From assembly GCF_000518805.1 (NCBI RefSeq), contig NZ_JAEH01000008.1:1-64000 (forward strand): a DNA stretch of 64,000 bases. The letters are read 5' to 3'. Positions 19,495 through 29,866 of this stretch are shown one piece after another (within the stretch, counting starts at the first letter, position 1; the number at the start of each line of letters is the position of its first letter). Source of the DNA: Shewanella waksmanii ATCC BAA-643 (GTDB taxonomy: Bacteria; Pseudomonadota; Gammaproteobacteria; Enterobacterales; Shewanellaceae). The position numbers and the translations under genes are program-made. Below the pieces are notes generated by a model, which saw only the letters and a list, made by a program, of their open reading frames with translations, did no database searches and was not told the DNA's origin.

Positions 19495-22400
19495 ATGTCT
19501 GAACCCCGTTTTGTGCACCTACGTGTTCACAGTGACTTCTCTATGTGTGACGGCCTAGCCAAAGTGAAACCTATTTTGGCTAAGGCAACTGAGCTTGAAA
19601 TGCCGGCGTTAGCGTTGACTGATCAAACTAACTTATGCGGCCTAGTTAAATTTTACGGCGGGTGTCACGGAGCGGGAATAAAACCCATTATTGGCGCTGA
19701 CTTTTCGATGTTGGTCCCAGGTTTTGAAAAAGAGTTTTGCTCAGTCACTGTCATTGCTATTAATAACGAAGGCTATAAGAATCTTACGCTATTGATCAGC
19801 GATGCATTTTTACGTGGTCATGTTAACGACCGCGCGGTGATCGACCAAGCATGGCTAGCTAAGTATAGTGAAGGCCTACTGCTGCTGTCCGGTGGTCGCG
19901 AAGGCGATGTAGGTAAGGCATTACTTAAAGGCAATCAAAATCAAGTTAATGAACTTATTGGTTTTTATCAACAGCACTTTGCTGACCGATTCTATCTAGA
20001 GTTAATTCGTACCGGACGTGCAGACGAAGAGCGCTATTTGCATATGGCAGTCGAACTGTCTGCGCAGACGGGTGTGCCGGTGGTGGCGACCAATCAGGTC
20101 GTGTTTATGCAGCCTGATCAGTTTGAGGCCCATGAAATCAGGGTTGCTATTCATGATGGTTTTACCCTTGCTGATCCTCGTCGCCCCAAGAAATACAGCG
20201 AACAACAGTATTTTCGCAGTGAACAAGAGATGTGTGAACTGTTTGAAGATATTCCCGAAGCCCTGGCTAACAGTGTCGAAATCGCTAAACGTTGTAATGT
20301 CACTGTGCGTTTGAATGAGTACTTCCTGCCCAACTTCCCTACCGGGGATCTGAGTATTGAAGACTACCTTGTTGCAGTTTCTGAAAAAGGCCTGCAGGAA
20401 AGGCTTGAGTTTCTGTTTCCCGATGAGCAAGAACGCGCTGAAAAACGTCCCGAGTATGATGAACGATTAGATATCGAGCTTAAAGTTATTAATAACATGG
20501 GTTTCCCTGGTTACTTCTTGATTGTAATGGAGTTTATCCAGTGGGGTAAGGACAATGATATCCCCATTGGTCCAGGTCGTGGTTCGGGTGCGGGCTCGCT
20601 TGTGGCCTATGCACTGAAAATTACCGATCTTGACCCACTGGAATTTGACCTGCTATTCGAGCGCTTTCTAAACCCTGAACGTGTATCGATGCCTGATTTC
20701 GACGTCGACTTTTGCATGGACCGTCGTGATGAAGTGATCGACCATGTTGCCGACCTTTATGGTCGTGATGCGGTATCGCAAATTATTACTTTCGGTACCA
20801 TGGCCGCCAAGGCGGTGGTACGAGATGTTGGGCGTGTGCTCGGTCACCCCTACGGTTTTGTTGACCGTATTTCAAAAATGATCCCTGCAGAGCCGGGTAT
20901 GACATTGGCCAAGGCTTTTGAAGTCGAACCTGGCTTGCCAGAGTCCTACAATGCTGATGAAGAGGTCAAAGACCTGATTGATATGTGTCGCATTCTAGAA
21001 GGGGTGACACGTAATGCGGGTAAACATGCCGGTGGTGTGGTTATTGCACCCACGGTGATCACCGACTTTGCACCTTTGTATTGTGACTCTGAAGGCCAGA
21101 ACCCGGTAACTCAGTTTGACAAGAACGATGTTGAAACCGCAGGGTTAGTTAAGTTTGACTTTTTAGGGCTAAGAACCCTAACCATTATCGACTGGGCGCT
21201 GCAAATGATTAACCCGCGCTTACAAAAGCAGGGTATCGAGCCAGTAAGAATCGAGGCCATTCCCCTCGATGATCCTAAGTCATTCAAGTTGCTGCAGCGT
21301 TATGAAACCACTGCCGTGTTCCAGCTGGAATCTCGCGGTATGAAAGATTTGATTAAACGTCTGCAACCAGACTGTTTTGAAGACATGATTGCATTGGTGG
21401 CACTGTTCCGACCCGGTCCGCTGCAATCAGGCATGGTAGATAACTTTATTGAGCGTAAACACGGGCGTGAGGAAGTCTCTTATCCAGACGCCCAATATCA
21501 GCACGACTCACTGAAAGAGTTGTTATCGCCAACCTACGGCATTATTTTGTATCAAGAGCAGGTAATGCAGATCGCGCAGGTACTGGCGGGCTATACGCTT
21601 GGTGGAGCCGATATGTTGCGCCGTGCTATGGGTAAGAAAAAACCCGAAGAGATGGCTAAGCAGCGCGGCACCTTTAAAGAAGGTGCTGTCAATAATGGCG
21701 TTGACGGCGACTTGTCGATGAAAATCTTTGACTTGGTAGAGAAGTTTGCCGGTTATGGTTTCAACAAATCTCACTCTGCGGCCTATGCTTTGGTGTCCTA
21801 TCAAACATTATGGCTAAAAACCCATTACCCCGCCGAGTTCATGGCTGCGGTTATGTCTGCCGATATGGATAACACCGATAAGATTGTGATCTTAGTTGAT
21901 GAGTGTGAACGTATGGGGTTGCCGCTGATCCCGCCCGATGTTAATAAAGGCTTATTTAAATTTACCGTAGATGATGAGCAAAACATTGTTTATGGCATTG
22001 GTGCTATTAAAGGGGTTGGTGACGGCCCAGTAGATTCAATTCTCCAAGCAAGGGAAAATGGCCCGTTTAAAGATCTGTTTGATTTTTGTGCCCGAGTCGA
22101 TTTAAAAAAACTCAACAAGCGCGTGATTGAGAAGCTTATTTGCGCCGGCGCATTAGACAATCTAGGCCCGCACCGCGCTGCAATGATGGCAACCTTGCCA
22201 GAGGCGATTCGAGCGGCAGCGCAGCACGCCAAAGCACAAGAAATCGGTCAAGAGGATCTGTTTGGCCTACTCAATACTGAGCCTGAAGATAACAAGCAGC
22301 AGTTTGTTGAGTGTACGCCTTGGCCTGATAAAGTGTGGCTAGAAGGGGAGCGAGATACCTTAGGTTTATACTTAACCGGTCACCCCATTAATCAATACCT

Positions 22401-22968
22401 TAAAGAGCTTAAGCATTACACCTCTGGGCGACTAAAAGATGTCCACCCGACAGAGCGCGGTAAAACCATGAAAGCGGCTGGCTTAGTGGTCGCTACGCGA
22501 GTCATGATGACTAAGCGCGGTTCCAAAATGGGCTTGGTGACTTTAGACGATAAAAGTGCCCGGCTTGAGGTGATGCTATTCACTGAGGCCTTCGAAAAGT
22601 TCAATCACCTGCTAGAAAAGGATCGCATTTTAATTATTGAAGGTGAGGTTAGCTTCGATGATTTTTCTGGTGGCAACCGCATGACGGCGCGAAACATCAT
22701 CGATATGGGCGAGGCTCGTAGTCACTTTGCCAGTGCGGTAGAAGTTGATCTTGAAGCCAGTAGCCTATCGGTACAATGGCTGGAGCAATTCCGCTCGGCG
22801 GTCGAGCCGTGGAAATCAGGCGCTGTGCCAATGAAAATCAACTACGCCCAGCCGCAGGCCAAAGCGCAATTTAAGCTAGGGGATGAGTGGCGGGTGAATC
22901 CAACAGATGAGCTGATGTTGGCCCTAGAATCACTAACAGGCTCTGGTAAAGTACGGATCTTGTTTTAA
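19495..22968 (+). CDS. dnaE: DNA polymerase III alpha subunit
   Basis: This is the replicative polymerase (C-family). The 1157-residue protein has an N-terminal PHP domain ([13 protein letters not shown]), a palm with catalytic aspartates 403 and 405 in PDFDVDFC, the [11 protein letters not shown] motif near 360, a helix-hairpin-helix region near 840, an OB fold near 980-1070 and the C-terminal tau-binding region. The length is close to E. coli (1160). A 104-bp gap precedes it, with no clear ribosome binding site at the ATG. tilS begins 2 bp after the stop. Confidence 0.97.
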   Translation: MSEPRFVHLRVHSDFSMCDGLAKVKPILAKATELEMPALALTDQTNLCGLVKFYGGCHGAGIKPIIGADFSMLVPGFEKEFCSVTVIAINNEGYKNLTLLISDAFLRGHVNDRAVIDQAWLAKYSEGLLLLSGGREGDVGKALLKGNQNQVNELIGFYQQHFADRFYLELIRTGRADEERYLHMAVELSAQTGVPVVATNQVVFMQPDQFEAHEIRVAIHDGFTLADPRRPKKYSEQQYFRSEQEMCELFEDIPEALANSVEIAKRCNVTVRLNEYFLPNFPTGDLSIEDYLVAVSEKGLQERLEFLFPDEQERAEKRPEYDERLDIELKVINNMGFPGYFLIVMEFIQWGKDNDIPIGPGRGSGAGSLVAYALKITDLDPLEFDLLFERFLNPERVSMPDFDVDFCMDRRDEVIDHVADLYGRDAVSQIITFGTMAAKAVVRDVGRVLGHPYGFVDRISKMIPAEPGMTLAKAFEVEPGLPESYNADEEVKDLIDMCRILEGVTRNAGKHAGGVVIAPTVITDFAPLYCDSEGQNPVTQFDKNDVETAGLVKFDFLGLRTLTIIDWALQMINPRLQKQGIEPVRIEAIPLDDPKSFKLLQRYETTAVFQLESRGMKDLIKRLQPDCFEDMIALVALFRPGPLQSGMVDNFIERKHGREEVSYPDAQYQHDSLKELLSPTYGIILYQEQVMQIAQVLAGYTLGGADMLRRAMGKKKPEEMAKQRGTFKEGAVNNGVDGDLSMKIFDLVEKFAGYGFNKSHSAAYALVSYQTLWLKTHYPAEFMAAVMSADMDNTDKIVILVDECERMGLPLIPPDVNKGLFKFTVDDEQNIVYGIGAIKGVGDGPVDSILQARENGPFKDLFDFCARVDLKKLNKRVIEKLICAGALDNLGPHRAAMMATLPEAIRAAAQHAKAQEIGQEDLFGLLNTEPEDNKQQFVECTPWPDKVWLEGERDTLGLYLTGHPINQYLKELKHYTSGRLKDVHPTERGKTMKAAGLVVATRVMMTKRGSKMGLVTLDDKSARLEVMLFTEAFEKFNHLLEKDRILIIEGEVSFDDFSGGNRMTARNIIDMGEARSHFASAVEVDLEASSLSVQWLEQFRSAVEPWKSGAVPMKINYAQPQAKAQFKLGDEWRVNPTDELMLALESLTGSGKVRILF

Positions 22969-22970
22969 CT

Positions 22971-24347
22971 ATGACCTTAGCTGTAGCAGACCTTATTGAG
23001 CAAAGTATTGCTCCGCTAGCACTTAAAGACGGTGCTAAGTTAGTACTTGCCTACAGTGGCGGCGTTGATTCAGCGGTGTTGTGCCACGGTTTAGCGCAGT
23101 ATGCTCAAGCTCAGCCGCAGTTTCAATATTTACTGGTTCATGTTCATCATGGGCTCAACCCCGCTGCCGATAGTTGGGTGGCGCATTGTCATCAGCAGGC
23201 ATTGCAGTACCAGTTGCCCTTTAAGTGTCAGCGAGTCACCTTGACGCTTGGCGCGAGAATTAGCACTGAAGCTGCCGCTCGTGATGCTCGCTACGGTGTC
23301 TTTACTGAGTTAGTGAACCCAGGTGATGTGTTATTAACAGCACATCATCAAGATGATCAACTGGAAACTGTGCTACTGGCGCTCAAGCGTGGTTTAGGGC
23401 CCAAAGGGCTCGCGGCAATGGGACAAGTACAAACATTCGCTCAGCAAGCCTGGTTGGTACGGCCGTTGCTGTCAGTGAGCCGTGAACAAATAGAAGCCGC
23501 AGCGAAACAACATCAAATTGGTCATATCGAAGATGATAGCAATCATGACACTCAGTATGACCGCAATTTTCTTCGACATGAGATAATACCGCGCTTAAAG
23601 GAGCGCTGGAGCGCCATTAGCGTAACCAGCAGCCGCAGCGCCGCTTTATGTGCCCAGCAGCAGACGTTGCTTGATGAAGTCGTTAGTGAGCGCTTACCGG
23701 CATTGATTGAGCATAACGCTGCGCTAGGCAAACCTTGTATGGATCTAAGCCTGCTTGCAAAGCACAGTGAACATTGGCAAGCGGTTTATTTAAGGGCGTT
23801 TATTGAAGCGTGTGGTTTTAACCCACCTTCGCAAGCCCAGTTACAAAACCTGTTGCTGCAAGTACTGCATGCCAAAAGTGACGCGCAAATCAATATTGTC
23901 CTCAACGGCTTATTGGCCAAACGCTATCAACAGCGATTATATTTGCTTGAGGCGAAACACTATCAGCAGCCGTTGTCGGTAGACAGTGGAGTCATATTCG
24001 ATGTCAATGAGCATAAGACTCAGCAGCAAATTGCCGTTAGTGACGGCAGCTGTATTCGTATTCATCGACTTGAGAATACATCTGGCCTTAAATTGCCAAA
24101 CTCGACACAGCAAGTATCGATTCAATTCGGCGCGCCGGGCAGCACGGTAGTGCATCCATCAACACGGCAGAAAAGTAGAGAGTTGAAAAAAGTCTGGCAA
24201 GAGTTTGCCGTTCCGCCTTGGGAGCGCAGTCGCGTCCCGTTAGTGTATTTCGATGACAAGCTGGTGTGTGCTGTAGGCTATTGGATAGAAAAAGCCTATC
24301 TAAGCCGTAAAGGCGAACCGAGCATACAGCTGCAATATCACCAGTAA
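22971..24347 (+). CDS. tilS: tRNA(Ile)-lysidine synthase
   Basis: TilS ligates lysine to C34 of the tRNA-Ile with anticodon CAU so that it reads AUA. The 458-residue protein has the ATP-binding PP-loop SGGVDS at 29-34, the HVHHGLNPAADSW and TAHHQDDQLET motifs of the N-terminal domain, and the TilS C-terminal domains up to LSRKGEPSIQLQY. It starts with ATG two bases after dnaE, so it is likely cotranscribed and possibly coupled. In E. coli and Vibrio accA lies between dnaE and tilS; here it does not. Confidence 0.94.
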   Translation: MTLAVADLIEQSIAPLALKDGAKLVLAYSGGVDSAVLCHGLAQYAQAQPQFQYLLVHVHHGLNPAADSWVAHCHQQALQYQLPFKCQRVTLTLGARISTEAAARDARYGVFTELVNPGDVLLTAHHQDDQLETVLLALKRGLGPKGLAAMGQVQTFAQQAWLVRPLLSVSREQIEAAAKQHQIGHIEDDSNHDTQYDRNFLRHEIIPRLKERWSAISVTSSRSAALCAQQQTLLDEVVSERLPALIEHNAALGKPCMDLSLLAKHSEHWQAVYLRAFIEACGFNPPSQAQLQNLLLQVLHAKSDAQINIVLNGLLAKRYQQRLYLLEAKHYQQPLSVDSGVIFDVNEHKTQQQIAVSDGSCIRIHRLENTSGLKLPNSTQQVSIQFGAPGSTVVHPSTRQKSRELKKVWQEFAVPPWERSRVPLVYFDDKLVCAVGYWIEKAYLSRKGEPSIQLQYHQ

Positions 24348-24382
24348 AGATCACCGCTTGGCTGTTACTGAGTAAAACGGTA

Positions 24383-25261
24383 TTAAGACGCCACTTTGTA
24401 GCAGTTTCTACCAGCAGCTTTCGCCTCATAAAGCGCTTTGTCTGCTTGGTCATAGAGTTGGTCTGCGTTTAGTTGCGCATGCCACTGGGTTAGACCTAAG
24501 CTACTATGCACTGAGTATTTACCCAATTGAATGTTGTCACCTATCGCGGTGAGAATGCGGTCGCAAAGAATCGATGCCGCTTGCTTGTCGCCTTGAACGA
24601 TAATGACAAACTCATCTCCCCCAGTGCGAAATGCCTGATCTGTGGCTCTAATGCTGTTGGATAGTATTTGTCCGAAAGCCGTCAATACTTGGTCGCCAAT
24701 AAGGTGTCCATAGCGATCATTGAGCATTTTGAAGTTATCTAGGTCTAACACAATCATGGATAGCGCTTGGTGACTGCGGCCAGCTTGTGCAATGGCTTGT
24801 CTTATACTTTCATTGTAATAGTGACGATTGCCTAGCTGAGTAAGCGAGTCGAACATGGCCTGTTTTGCCATCTCACTATACCGAGTTGCATTAACTAAAG
24901 GCTGGAGTAAGTAGCCTTGAATTTGCTGCATGATCTCCGCTTGAGAAGGCATCAGTGGAGAGTTGACGTGATAATTTAAAGTCACGGTTTCGCCACTGAC
25001 CTCAAGATGTTGTTTGATCTCAAGCCCTTGCTTACGGCCCCAAGCAAACTGATAGTCCTTGTAGCGCAATGCAACACCTTGGATCGGCAAATGTTGGCCC
25101 ATGACTTTGCCAAAGCAGGCAAAGACTGTCCGCGGATCTAAGCTCTCATGTAGCTGTTGTATAATTTTCGTCATATCGGGTGTGTTACCAAGTCTTGCAT
25201 TGTGTGCATTTTGATAACGATATTCTTCAGGGTAATAAGCCGTAGCTAAACCAAAGTCCAT
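24383..25261 (-). CDS. GGDEF-domain diguanylate cyclase
   Basis: This protein is predicted to make cyclic di-GMP from two GTP. The catalytic GGDEF is intact at 214-218, and an allosteric inhibition site RxxD (RATD, 205-208) sits exactly five residues upstream, so product feedback is expected. The GGDEF domain covers about 130-290. The first 125 residues form a soluble N-terminal domain I do not recognise. It has no obvious transmembrane helices, so the enzyme should be cytosolic. It converges with tilS (35 bp gap) and has no partner gene. The 292-residue frame starts with ATG. Confidence 0.9.
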   Translation of the reverse strand: MDFGLATAYYPEEYRYQNAHNARLGNTPDMTKIIQQLHESLDPRTVFACFGKVMGQHLPIQGVALRYKDYQFAWGRKQGLEIKQHLEVSGETVTLNYHVNSPLMPSQAEIMQQIQGYLLQPLVNATRYSEMAKQAMFDSLTQLGNRHYYNESIRQAIAQAGRSHQALSMIVLDLDNFKMLNDRYGHLIGDQVLTAFGQILSNSIRATDQAFRTGGDEFVIIVQGDKQAASILCDRILTAIGDNIQLGKYSVHSSLGLTQWHAQLNADQLYDQADKALYEAKAAGRNCYKVAS

Positions 25262-25698
25262 AATGTTTACTCCACCAAAAACGGACCATCAATGGTAGAT
25301 ATAAAGCAATATGCATGCCGATGTTTAAAAATAGTTATAAATTGGCTTGAAACTGCCGTGCTGAGCGGAAATGGAGGAAGTTTTGCTTCCGCCATGTTTT
25401 TGACAGTTAAGCGGCTGTATTTGATTAGATACTATGTTAGCGTAATGTTAATAGGGTCGTTTTGCCGTGAAATGGTGTCTCAATCGCCCAAGGGGCGTTT
25501 GTAGCCGAAATCAGCCGTATCAAGTTAGGTGATTTAATATATAACTTTTCAATTGGTTATGTCTATTGTTGTGCTAATGTAACTGAGGTGGCTAATTCGC
25601 TCAATCATGACAGTAGCCATAGAGCCAAATGTATACAAGCTGCGCCAATTATTCTCCTGGCGCAATGGATGGTTTTCAACATTGATGTTGGTGAGTAG
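25262..25698. other. Gene-free region upstream of the CPA2 antiporter
   Basis: About 440 bp contain the promoters of the divergent cyclase and antiporter genes. I see only small stem-loops: 25376-25390 (GGAAG/CTTCC), 25485-25497 (CGCCC/GGGCG) and 25642-25663 (GCGCCA/TGGCGC, loop 10). None has a proper T-run. A 70-codon frame at 25292-25504 has no family-like composition or ribosome binding site, so I do not call it. Confidence 0.5.
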
Positions 25699-27648
25699 AT
25701 GGAACATAGTTTTCTGATCCAAGTGTTGCTAATGCTGGTTATTGCGATTATTGCTATCGCACTATTACGTCGTGCCGGATTGCCGGCAATTTTGGCTTAT
25801 CTTGCCACCGGGGTGATCAGCGGCCCAGCAGGATTCAATTGGTTTAGCCAACATCAAATGCATTCGGTGGCTGAGCTGGGTGTGGTCCTACTGATGTTTA
25901 GCTTAGGGCTGGAGTTTTCGTTACCTCGATTGTGGGCTATGCGCCGGACGGTGTTTGGCCTAGGTAGTGCGCAAGTCTTTGTGACCGCGATTGTAGCCAT
26001 AGGGGTGAGCCTAGTCAGTGGTTTGTCATTAGTCGAAGCCATTGTTGTTGGCTCAGCGATTGCCCTGTCGTCAACTGCAATTGTGCTCAAACTGCTCAAT
26101 GAGCAAGGGTGGTTACGTCGCCGCCACGGTGAATTATCTGTCAGTGTCTTGTTGTTCCAAGATATTGCTGTTGTCCCTTTATTAATCTTACTTCCTTTAC
26201 TTTCTGCTCAAGGCGAGCCTATGACATGGCAAAGTATTAGTTATGCCATGTTAGAGGGGGTCGCCGCGTTTGTATTGTTAATGGCTTTTGGTAAATGGGC
26301 ATTGCCCAAGCTATTTGATGAGGTGGCTCGCTCACGCTCTAATGAGCTATTTGTGCTGTCGACCTTGGTCGTGGCATTAATTACTGGTGCGTTTACGCAG
26401 TGGATAGGTCTATCAATGGCGCTTGGCGCATTTATGGCGGGTATGCTGCTGGGTGAAAGCCAATATAAGCGCCAACTAGAAGCCGATATTCGCCCGTTTC
26501 GTGATCTGCTAATGGGGTTATTTTTTATCTCAATAGGGATGTTACTCGACTTCTCTTTAGTGCTCGCTTTCTGGTGGCAAATTCTGTTGTTAGTTGTGGC
26601 GGTGATTGTTGGTAAGGCCGTCATTGTGTTTGGACTGTTGCGCTTAGCGAAAGAGTCGTTTAGAACTTCTGTGGCCACCGCAATTAGCTTAGCCCAAGTG
26701 GGTGAGTTCAGTTTTGTGGTGTTAGCACTGGCGGTGAATTACGAATTATTGGCACCCACCTTAAGCACTAAATTAGTCATGGTGGCAGTCTTGTCGATGG
26801 CTGTCGCGCCATGGTTAGTGCGCCATAGCGTCGATATTGCTAGGCGATTACAGGGGGCCAGAGGGCGTAGCCCCGAAGATCTGCACATCGATCCCGCGTT
26901 AGAACATGCCAACGATTTAGTATTGATTTTAGGTTATGGCCGAGTGGGCCAAACCATTGCTCGCTTTATGAAGACTGAAGCGGTGCCGTTTCTGGTACTT
27001 GATTTAGATCCCACTCGAGTCTCTGAAGCACGGCGCGCCGGTGAGCCGGTGTATTTTGGTGATGTGAGCAAACGCAGTATCTTAAAACAGGCGAAAATTA
27101 AGCAAGCCAAGCTAATCGTTTTAACCTTTAGCGAAGGGCGCATATTAGAAGATGTGTTGCCACTTTGTCGTCAGCTGGCACCAGATGCCAAAATCTTAGT
27201 TCGTACTCGAGACGATGAGGGCATGGAAGAGCTAGAGCAGGCAGGGGCTAGCCAAGTGATCCCAGAGAGTTTAGAAGGCAGCTTAATGTTGGTCTCGCAG
27301 GTGTTATATCAGTGCGGGGTGCCGTTGAACCGCATTCTTAAGCGCTTGGAGTATGAACGCCGTAACCATTATCAATATCTGCATGGCTTTTTCTCAGGTG
27401 CAGAAACCGATTTCACCTTAGAGTTGCTGCATGCCGTAGCATTACCTAAAGGGGCACATGTTGTAGGTGTACCTTTGTCCGATATCCCGTGGGATAAACT
27501 TCGGGTTGAAATTAGAGCGGTGCGCCGCGCAGGCGCCGAGGTGGAAAGCCCTGAGCTAGATTGGTGTATTAAAGCCGGTGATACCTTGATTTTACTGGGT
27601 AAGCCTCGGCGAATTGAGAAGGCCGAACATTACTTGCTGCAGGGTTAG
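25699..27648 (+). CDS. CPA2-family monovalent cation:proton antiporter (KefB/KefC-like)
   Basis: This 649-residue inner-membrane protein has an N-terminal Na+/H+ exchanger domain of about 12-13 hydrophobic segments (1-385). A cytoplasmic RCK/TrkA-N Rossmann domain begins near 408 with LILGYGRVGQTIARF and its nucleotide-binding LDLDPT. A C-terminal TrkA-C domain lies at about 560-649. The family exports potassium (or sodium) in exchange for protons, gated by a nucleotide or glutathione adduct. No KefF/KefG-type ancillary flavoprotein gene is adjacent, so regulation by glutathione cannot be claimed. It stands alone, with gaps on both sides. Confidence 0.9.
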   Translation: MEHSFLIQVLLMLVIAIIAIALLRRAGLPAILAYLATGVISGPAGFNWFSQHQMHSVAELGVVLLMFSLGLEFSLPRLWAMRRTVFGLGSAQVFVTAIVAIGVSLVSGLSLVEAIVVGSAIALSSTAIVLKLLNEQGWLRRRHGELSVSVLLFQDIAVVPLLILLPLLSAQGEPMTWQSISYAMLEGVAAFVLLMAFGKWALPKLFDEVARSRSNELFVLSTLVVALITGAFTQWIGLSMALGAFMAGMLLGESQYKRQLEADIRPFRDLLMGLFFISIGMLLDFSLVLAFWWQILLLVVAVIVGKAVIVFGLLRLAKESFRTSVATAISLAQVGEFSFVVLALAVNYELLAPTLSTKLVMVAVLSMAVAPWLVRHSVDIARRLQGARGRSPEDLHIDPALEHANDLVLILGYGRVGQTIARFMKTEAVPFLVLDLDPTRVSEARRAGEPVYFGDVSKRSILKQAKIKQAKLIVLTFSEGRILEDVLPLCRQLAPDAKILVRTRDDEGMEELEQAGASQVIPESLEGSLMLVSQVLYQCGVPLNRILKRLEYERRNHYQYLHGFFSGAETDFTLELLHAVALPKGAHVVGVPLSDIPWDKLRVEIRAVRRAGAEVESPELDWCIKAGDTLILLGKPRRIEKAEHYLLQG

Positions 27649-27804
27649 TGCTTAGCACTTAGCCTGCAGTTCATTAAAACCAGCAACCAGAAACTAGATG
27701 CCCGCAAGCCGCCAATAAAACGGCAGTGTTTAAGTTAGCGGGTGGCATCAGTAAGCCAGTGGCTTATAGAGATTGATGTCATTGGACAACCGCTAAGGAG
27801 AACA

Positions 27805-28563
27805 ATGATGTTGACGCTTTATTATCGGGTATTGCCTTTGTTGTTGAGCCCGCTACTGCTAATTCAGGCACTGAAAGTGAAAGCATCGACGTTGCGTTTA
27901 CCTGAGCCCAAAGGGGTGAGGCACCATCAAGCTGCAGCGTCTCAGTCGGACAAGACCTTGTCAGTATTAATCATTGGAGATTCCGCAGCAGCAGGTGTGG
28001 GAGCAAGCCATCAACAACAGGCGTTAAGTGGCGCGATCGCTACTCGCTTAAATCAGCACTTTAATCTGGAATGGCGCTTACATGCCCGCTCTGGCCTTGC
28101 CACCAAAGGGGCGTTTCGTTGGTTAGATAAGTTGCCTGAGCAGCATTTTGATGTAGTTGTGATTTCACTAGGGGTGAATGATATTTTTAGCCCGATTAGT
28201 CAACGCGGCTGGTTGAGGCTGCAACAACAATTTTTACAGCAAATACAATCACGATTGCAGCCACAGTTAGTCATCTTAACTGCAGTGCCGCCATTAGAGC
28301 ACTTTAGTGCATTACCGCAGCCGTTGCGTTACTGCATGGGCTTACGGGCGAAGTTGTTCAATCAAGGTTTGATGCAACAGGTTAAGCGCAATGCCAACGT
28401 GATGCTGCTGGCAATCCCAAATGAAAATGGGCAGTTATCGTTAGCCCAAGATGGCTTTCATCCCAGTGAAGCGAGCTATCAAATTTGGGCGGAGGCTATC
28501 GCTTCAGCGTGCAAGAAACACTTCAATGTGGCCGAGATTAATCAATATCAAAAAACTGCTTAA
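27805..28563 (+). CDS. SGNH/GDSL-family hydrolase (predicted esterase or lipase)
   Basis: The 252-residue product has the SGNH hydrolase blocks: block I IIGDSAAAGVGAS with the nucleophile Ser, block III SLGVNDIFSP with Asn, and block V DGFHPSE with the Asp/His pair. The N-terminus is hydrophobic (VLPLLLSPLLLIQAL) and could be a signal anchor, so the enzyme may face the periplasm. AAGGAG lies 4 nt before the ATG at 27805 and 7 nt before a second ATG at 27808; either start is possible. The frame is open 21 codons upstream but lacks a ribosome binding site there. Its 3' end overlaps the convergent patatin gene by 26 bp. The substrate is unknown. Confidence 0.87.
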   Translation: MMLTLYYRVLPLLLSPLLLIQALKVKASTLRLPEPKGVRHHQAAASQSDKTLSVLIIGDSAAAGVGASHQQQALSGAIATRLNQHFNLEWRLHARSGLATKGAFRWLDKLPEQHFDVVVISLGVNDIFSPISQRGWLRLQQQFLQQIQSRLQPQLVILTAVPPLEHFSALPQPLRYCMGLRAKLFNQGLMQQVKRNANVMLLAIPNENGQLSLAQDGFHPSEASYQIWAEAIASACKKHFNVAEINQYQKTA

Positions 28564-29671
28564 TCTCATCAATCTGACACATGGCATCTTGGTAGCCAAG
28601 ATTAATCAGTGCGCTGCAATATGATTGCTCAAACAGCAGGTAAGAGGCGATACTTGAGTCGGTTTGCTGATTGACACCAATCGGGCGCAACATGGTGCGT
28701 ACTGCAAGTGGCATCTCTTGATAGTATTTGGTGGCAATCTGACTCAAGTCTTCACTGGGTTTAATGACTAAGGTCTCAATTTTCTTCAGTGGTAATGTTT
28801 TACGCTTTTCAGCCTCAATCAAATCAAGGGTGCTATTCACCCGAGAAAGCCGCTCCAAATCACTGTTTAATGTATCGGAGAAGATGGTATCTAATAGATG
28901 ACCTGTGATAGTCGCTGTTTTCGGATGATGCTCTAAGTCTTGATGCTGAGTCTTGTGCAGGCTTTCTAAGTTAATCACCATAATCTTCTCCGCCCCGAGG
29001 TGAATAGGGCTACTGAGCGGAGCTAACTGATGCACAGAGCCATCACCAAAATAGCCTTGATTGAGCTTTACTGAGGGAAAAACCAATGGAATGGCCGAGC
29101 TCGCGAGCAAGTGTTCAGTATTCAACTGTGCTCGTTGACCACCACGTCTGGCCCGATGCCATTCATCAATATGTCGATTGCCCTGAAAAAAAGTGATTGA
29201 TTTTGCCGAGTTATAACAAGAAGTATCCACGCTTAAGGCTGCTAATGCCCCACTGGCAATATTGCGGTCGATACGCGCGAAACTGATCAATTGATTGAGT
29301 AAGTCCCGCAGCGGATCGTTATTAAATAAGCTGCCCGGGTTAGTATTGATTTTCTCATCTTGCAGGCCCATTAAGGCCATGCTGCCTAAGTGCGATAAAA
29401 TTCCTGGGAACGATGACTTAAACACCTTGTGACAGGTAAAATTACGCCAAACCCATTCAAGTTTGCGCACGCCGAGATGAAAACAAGAAGCATGAGTCGC
29501 AATAGAGGTGCCATTGATGGCGCCGGCTGAGGTGCCGCAAATGATTTTAAACGGTATACCATGATTACGTGGATAGAACTGCACTATCGCTTTGAGCACA
29601 CCGACTTGGTAGGCCGCTCTGGCGCCACCGCCGCCGAGTACAAGTGCTGTTTTTGCTGCCAATATCACCAC
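28538..29671 (-). CDS. Patatin-like phospholipase
   Basis: Patatin-type serine lipases hydrolyse acyl esters of phospholipids with a Ser-Asp dyad. The 377-residue protein shows the oxyanion glycine loop LGGGGARA at 12-19, the nucleophile elbow CGTSAG with Ser48, and Asp210 in GDGS (family DGG/A/S). No signal peptide is visible, so it is probably cytosolic or membrane-associated. The C-terminal 120 residues have no recognised domain. The start is a GTG at 29671 beside GGAG. The gene converges with the SGNH hydrolase gene, and the two coding regions overlap by 26 bp at their 3' ends. Confidence 0.87.
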   Translation of the reverse strand: MVILAAKTALVLGGGGARAAYQVGVLKAIVQFYPRNHGIPFKIICGTSAGAINGTSIATHASCFHLGVRKLEWVWRNFTCHKVFKSSFPGILSHLGSMALMGLQDEKINTNPGSLFNNDPLRDLLNQLISFARIDRNIASGALAALSVDTSCYNSAKSITFFQGNRHIDEWHRARRGGQRAQLNTEHLLASSAIPLVFPSVKLNQGYFGDGSVHQLAPLSSPIHLGAEKIMVINLESLHKTQHQDLEHHPKTATITGHLLDTIFSDTLNSDLERLSRVNSTLDLIEAEKRKTLPLKKIETLVIKPSEDLSQIATKYYQEMPLAVRTMLRPIGVNQQTDSSIASYLLFEQSYCSALINLGYQDAMCQIDEIKQFFDID

Positions 29672-29821
29672 TCCATCGATTAGGGCTACTTTTATTAAAG
29701 CGCTTAATATGGCTTAAAATCAAGTAAGTAAGTAGATTATTATCAGATTTACGGCGGCTTTTTTTGTTAAAGACACCTGTAGCGGGCTGCTCATTCAGGT
29801 AATGACGGATAGGAGTAACAA

Positions 29822-29847
29822 AAATGCCGACCCTAAGGTCGGCATTT
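29822..29847 (-). terminator. Rho-independent terminator of proS
   Basis: An 11-bp perfect stem (29822-29832 with 29837-29847, loop CTAA) is followed in the minus-strand direction by five T and then GTTAC. It lies 20 nt after proS. The T-rich flank on the other side is weaker. Confidence 0.85.
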
Positions 29848-29866
29848 AGCCTAGCAAGCTAATGAA

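Noticed and set aside
25292..25504. 70-codon frame upstream of the CPA2 antiporter
   Set aside because: It has no ribosome binding site and no recognisable domain, and it lies in a divergent promoter region.
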